From Lacimicrobium alkaliphilum (GTDB lineage: Bacteria > Pseudomonadota > Gammaproteobacteria > Enterobacterales > Alteromonadaceae): a stretch of 64,000 bases of DNA. Location: positions 17,732 to 81,731 of the forward strand of contig NZ_NISX01000003.1 in the NCBI RefSeq assembly GCF_002591895.1, read 5' to 3'. The translations under genes and the position numbers were made by a program. Every line of letters begins with the position of its first letter. Positions within the stretch are counted from its first letter, which is position 1. The notes under the pieces were generated by a model. That model ran no database searches, was not told the origin of the DNA, and worked only from the letters and a program-made list of their open reading frames with translations. Below are positions 62,442 through 64,000 of the stretch, piece by piece.

Positions 62442-64000
<1,559 letters not shown>

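Overview
The window is a chromosomal segment of a marine or brackish gammaproteobacterium, most likely an Alteromonadaceae relative. This is inferred from the ParC, GroES and GroEL sequences, a DUF2982 gene, three large TonB-dependent receptors and abundant two-component signalling. No tRNA, rRNA or CRISPR array was seen. Housekeeping genes sit at both ends (parC, folE; groES-groEL with a heat-shock promoter), and the centre is catabolic and accessory DNA.

Layout. 1-19.2 kb: parC, a 7TMR-DISM hybrid kinase, DUF2982 plus an overlooked 41-residue zinc-ribbon membrane peptide, folE, a TonB receptor, a YecA-like/glycerate-kinase-like pair, and a signalling block. In that block two coupled orphan sensor kinases are transcribed divergently from three coupled response regulators (HPt-REC-GGDEF, REC-HDOD, REC). 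19.2-31.2 kb: an unassigned catabolic cluster of TonB receptor, GST, RutE-like nitroreductase, TauE exporter, FAH-family enzyme, VOC protein, alpha/beta hydrolase, TPP enzyme, aldehyde dehydrogenase and a GntR/FCD regulator. 31.2-38.3 kb: an accessory block with a HigA-like antitoxin and an unknown partner, a MarR regulator with its divergent exported protein, DUF2024, a complete ISAs1-family insertion sequence, and a BlaI/M56 pair without a beta-lactamase. 38.3-42.5 kb: more catabolic genes (DUF2798, 2Fe-2S ferredoxin, second TauE, second VOC, aspartate-dehydrogenase-like protein, MFS transporter).

A near-palindromic site, ATTGTATACAT or close variants, lies in front of the GntR gene and of genes on both sides of the accessory block. 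The two catabolic blocks therefore look like one GntR regulon, later split by inserted DNA. Its substrate is unknown. This is the best candidate for an undescribed system.

42.6-58.3 kb: a tryptophan/kynurenine-type catabolic region. KynU, an SNF-family transporter, acetaldehyde dehydrogenase and 4-hydroxy-2-oxovalerate aldolase run rightward. The convergent operon carries 2-aminomuconic semialdehyde dehydrogenase, 2-oxopent-4-enoate hydratase, 4-oxalocrotonate decarboxylase, 2-aminomuconate deaminase, 3-hydroxyanthranilate dioxygenase, ACMS decarboxylase and an exported LVIVD protein, with a divergent LysR regulator. Together they encode every step from (3-hydroxy)kynurenine through 3-hydroxyanthranilate meta-cleavage to pyruvate and acetyl-CoA. 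Tryptophan dioxygenase, kynurenine formamidase and kynurenine monooxygenase are not in the window. 58.3-62 kb holds a winged-helix/TPR regulator, a PQQ-type beta-propeller protein and a periplasmic solute-binding-like protein. GroEL runs off the right edge.
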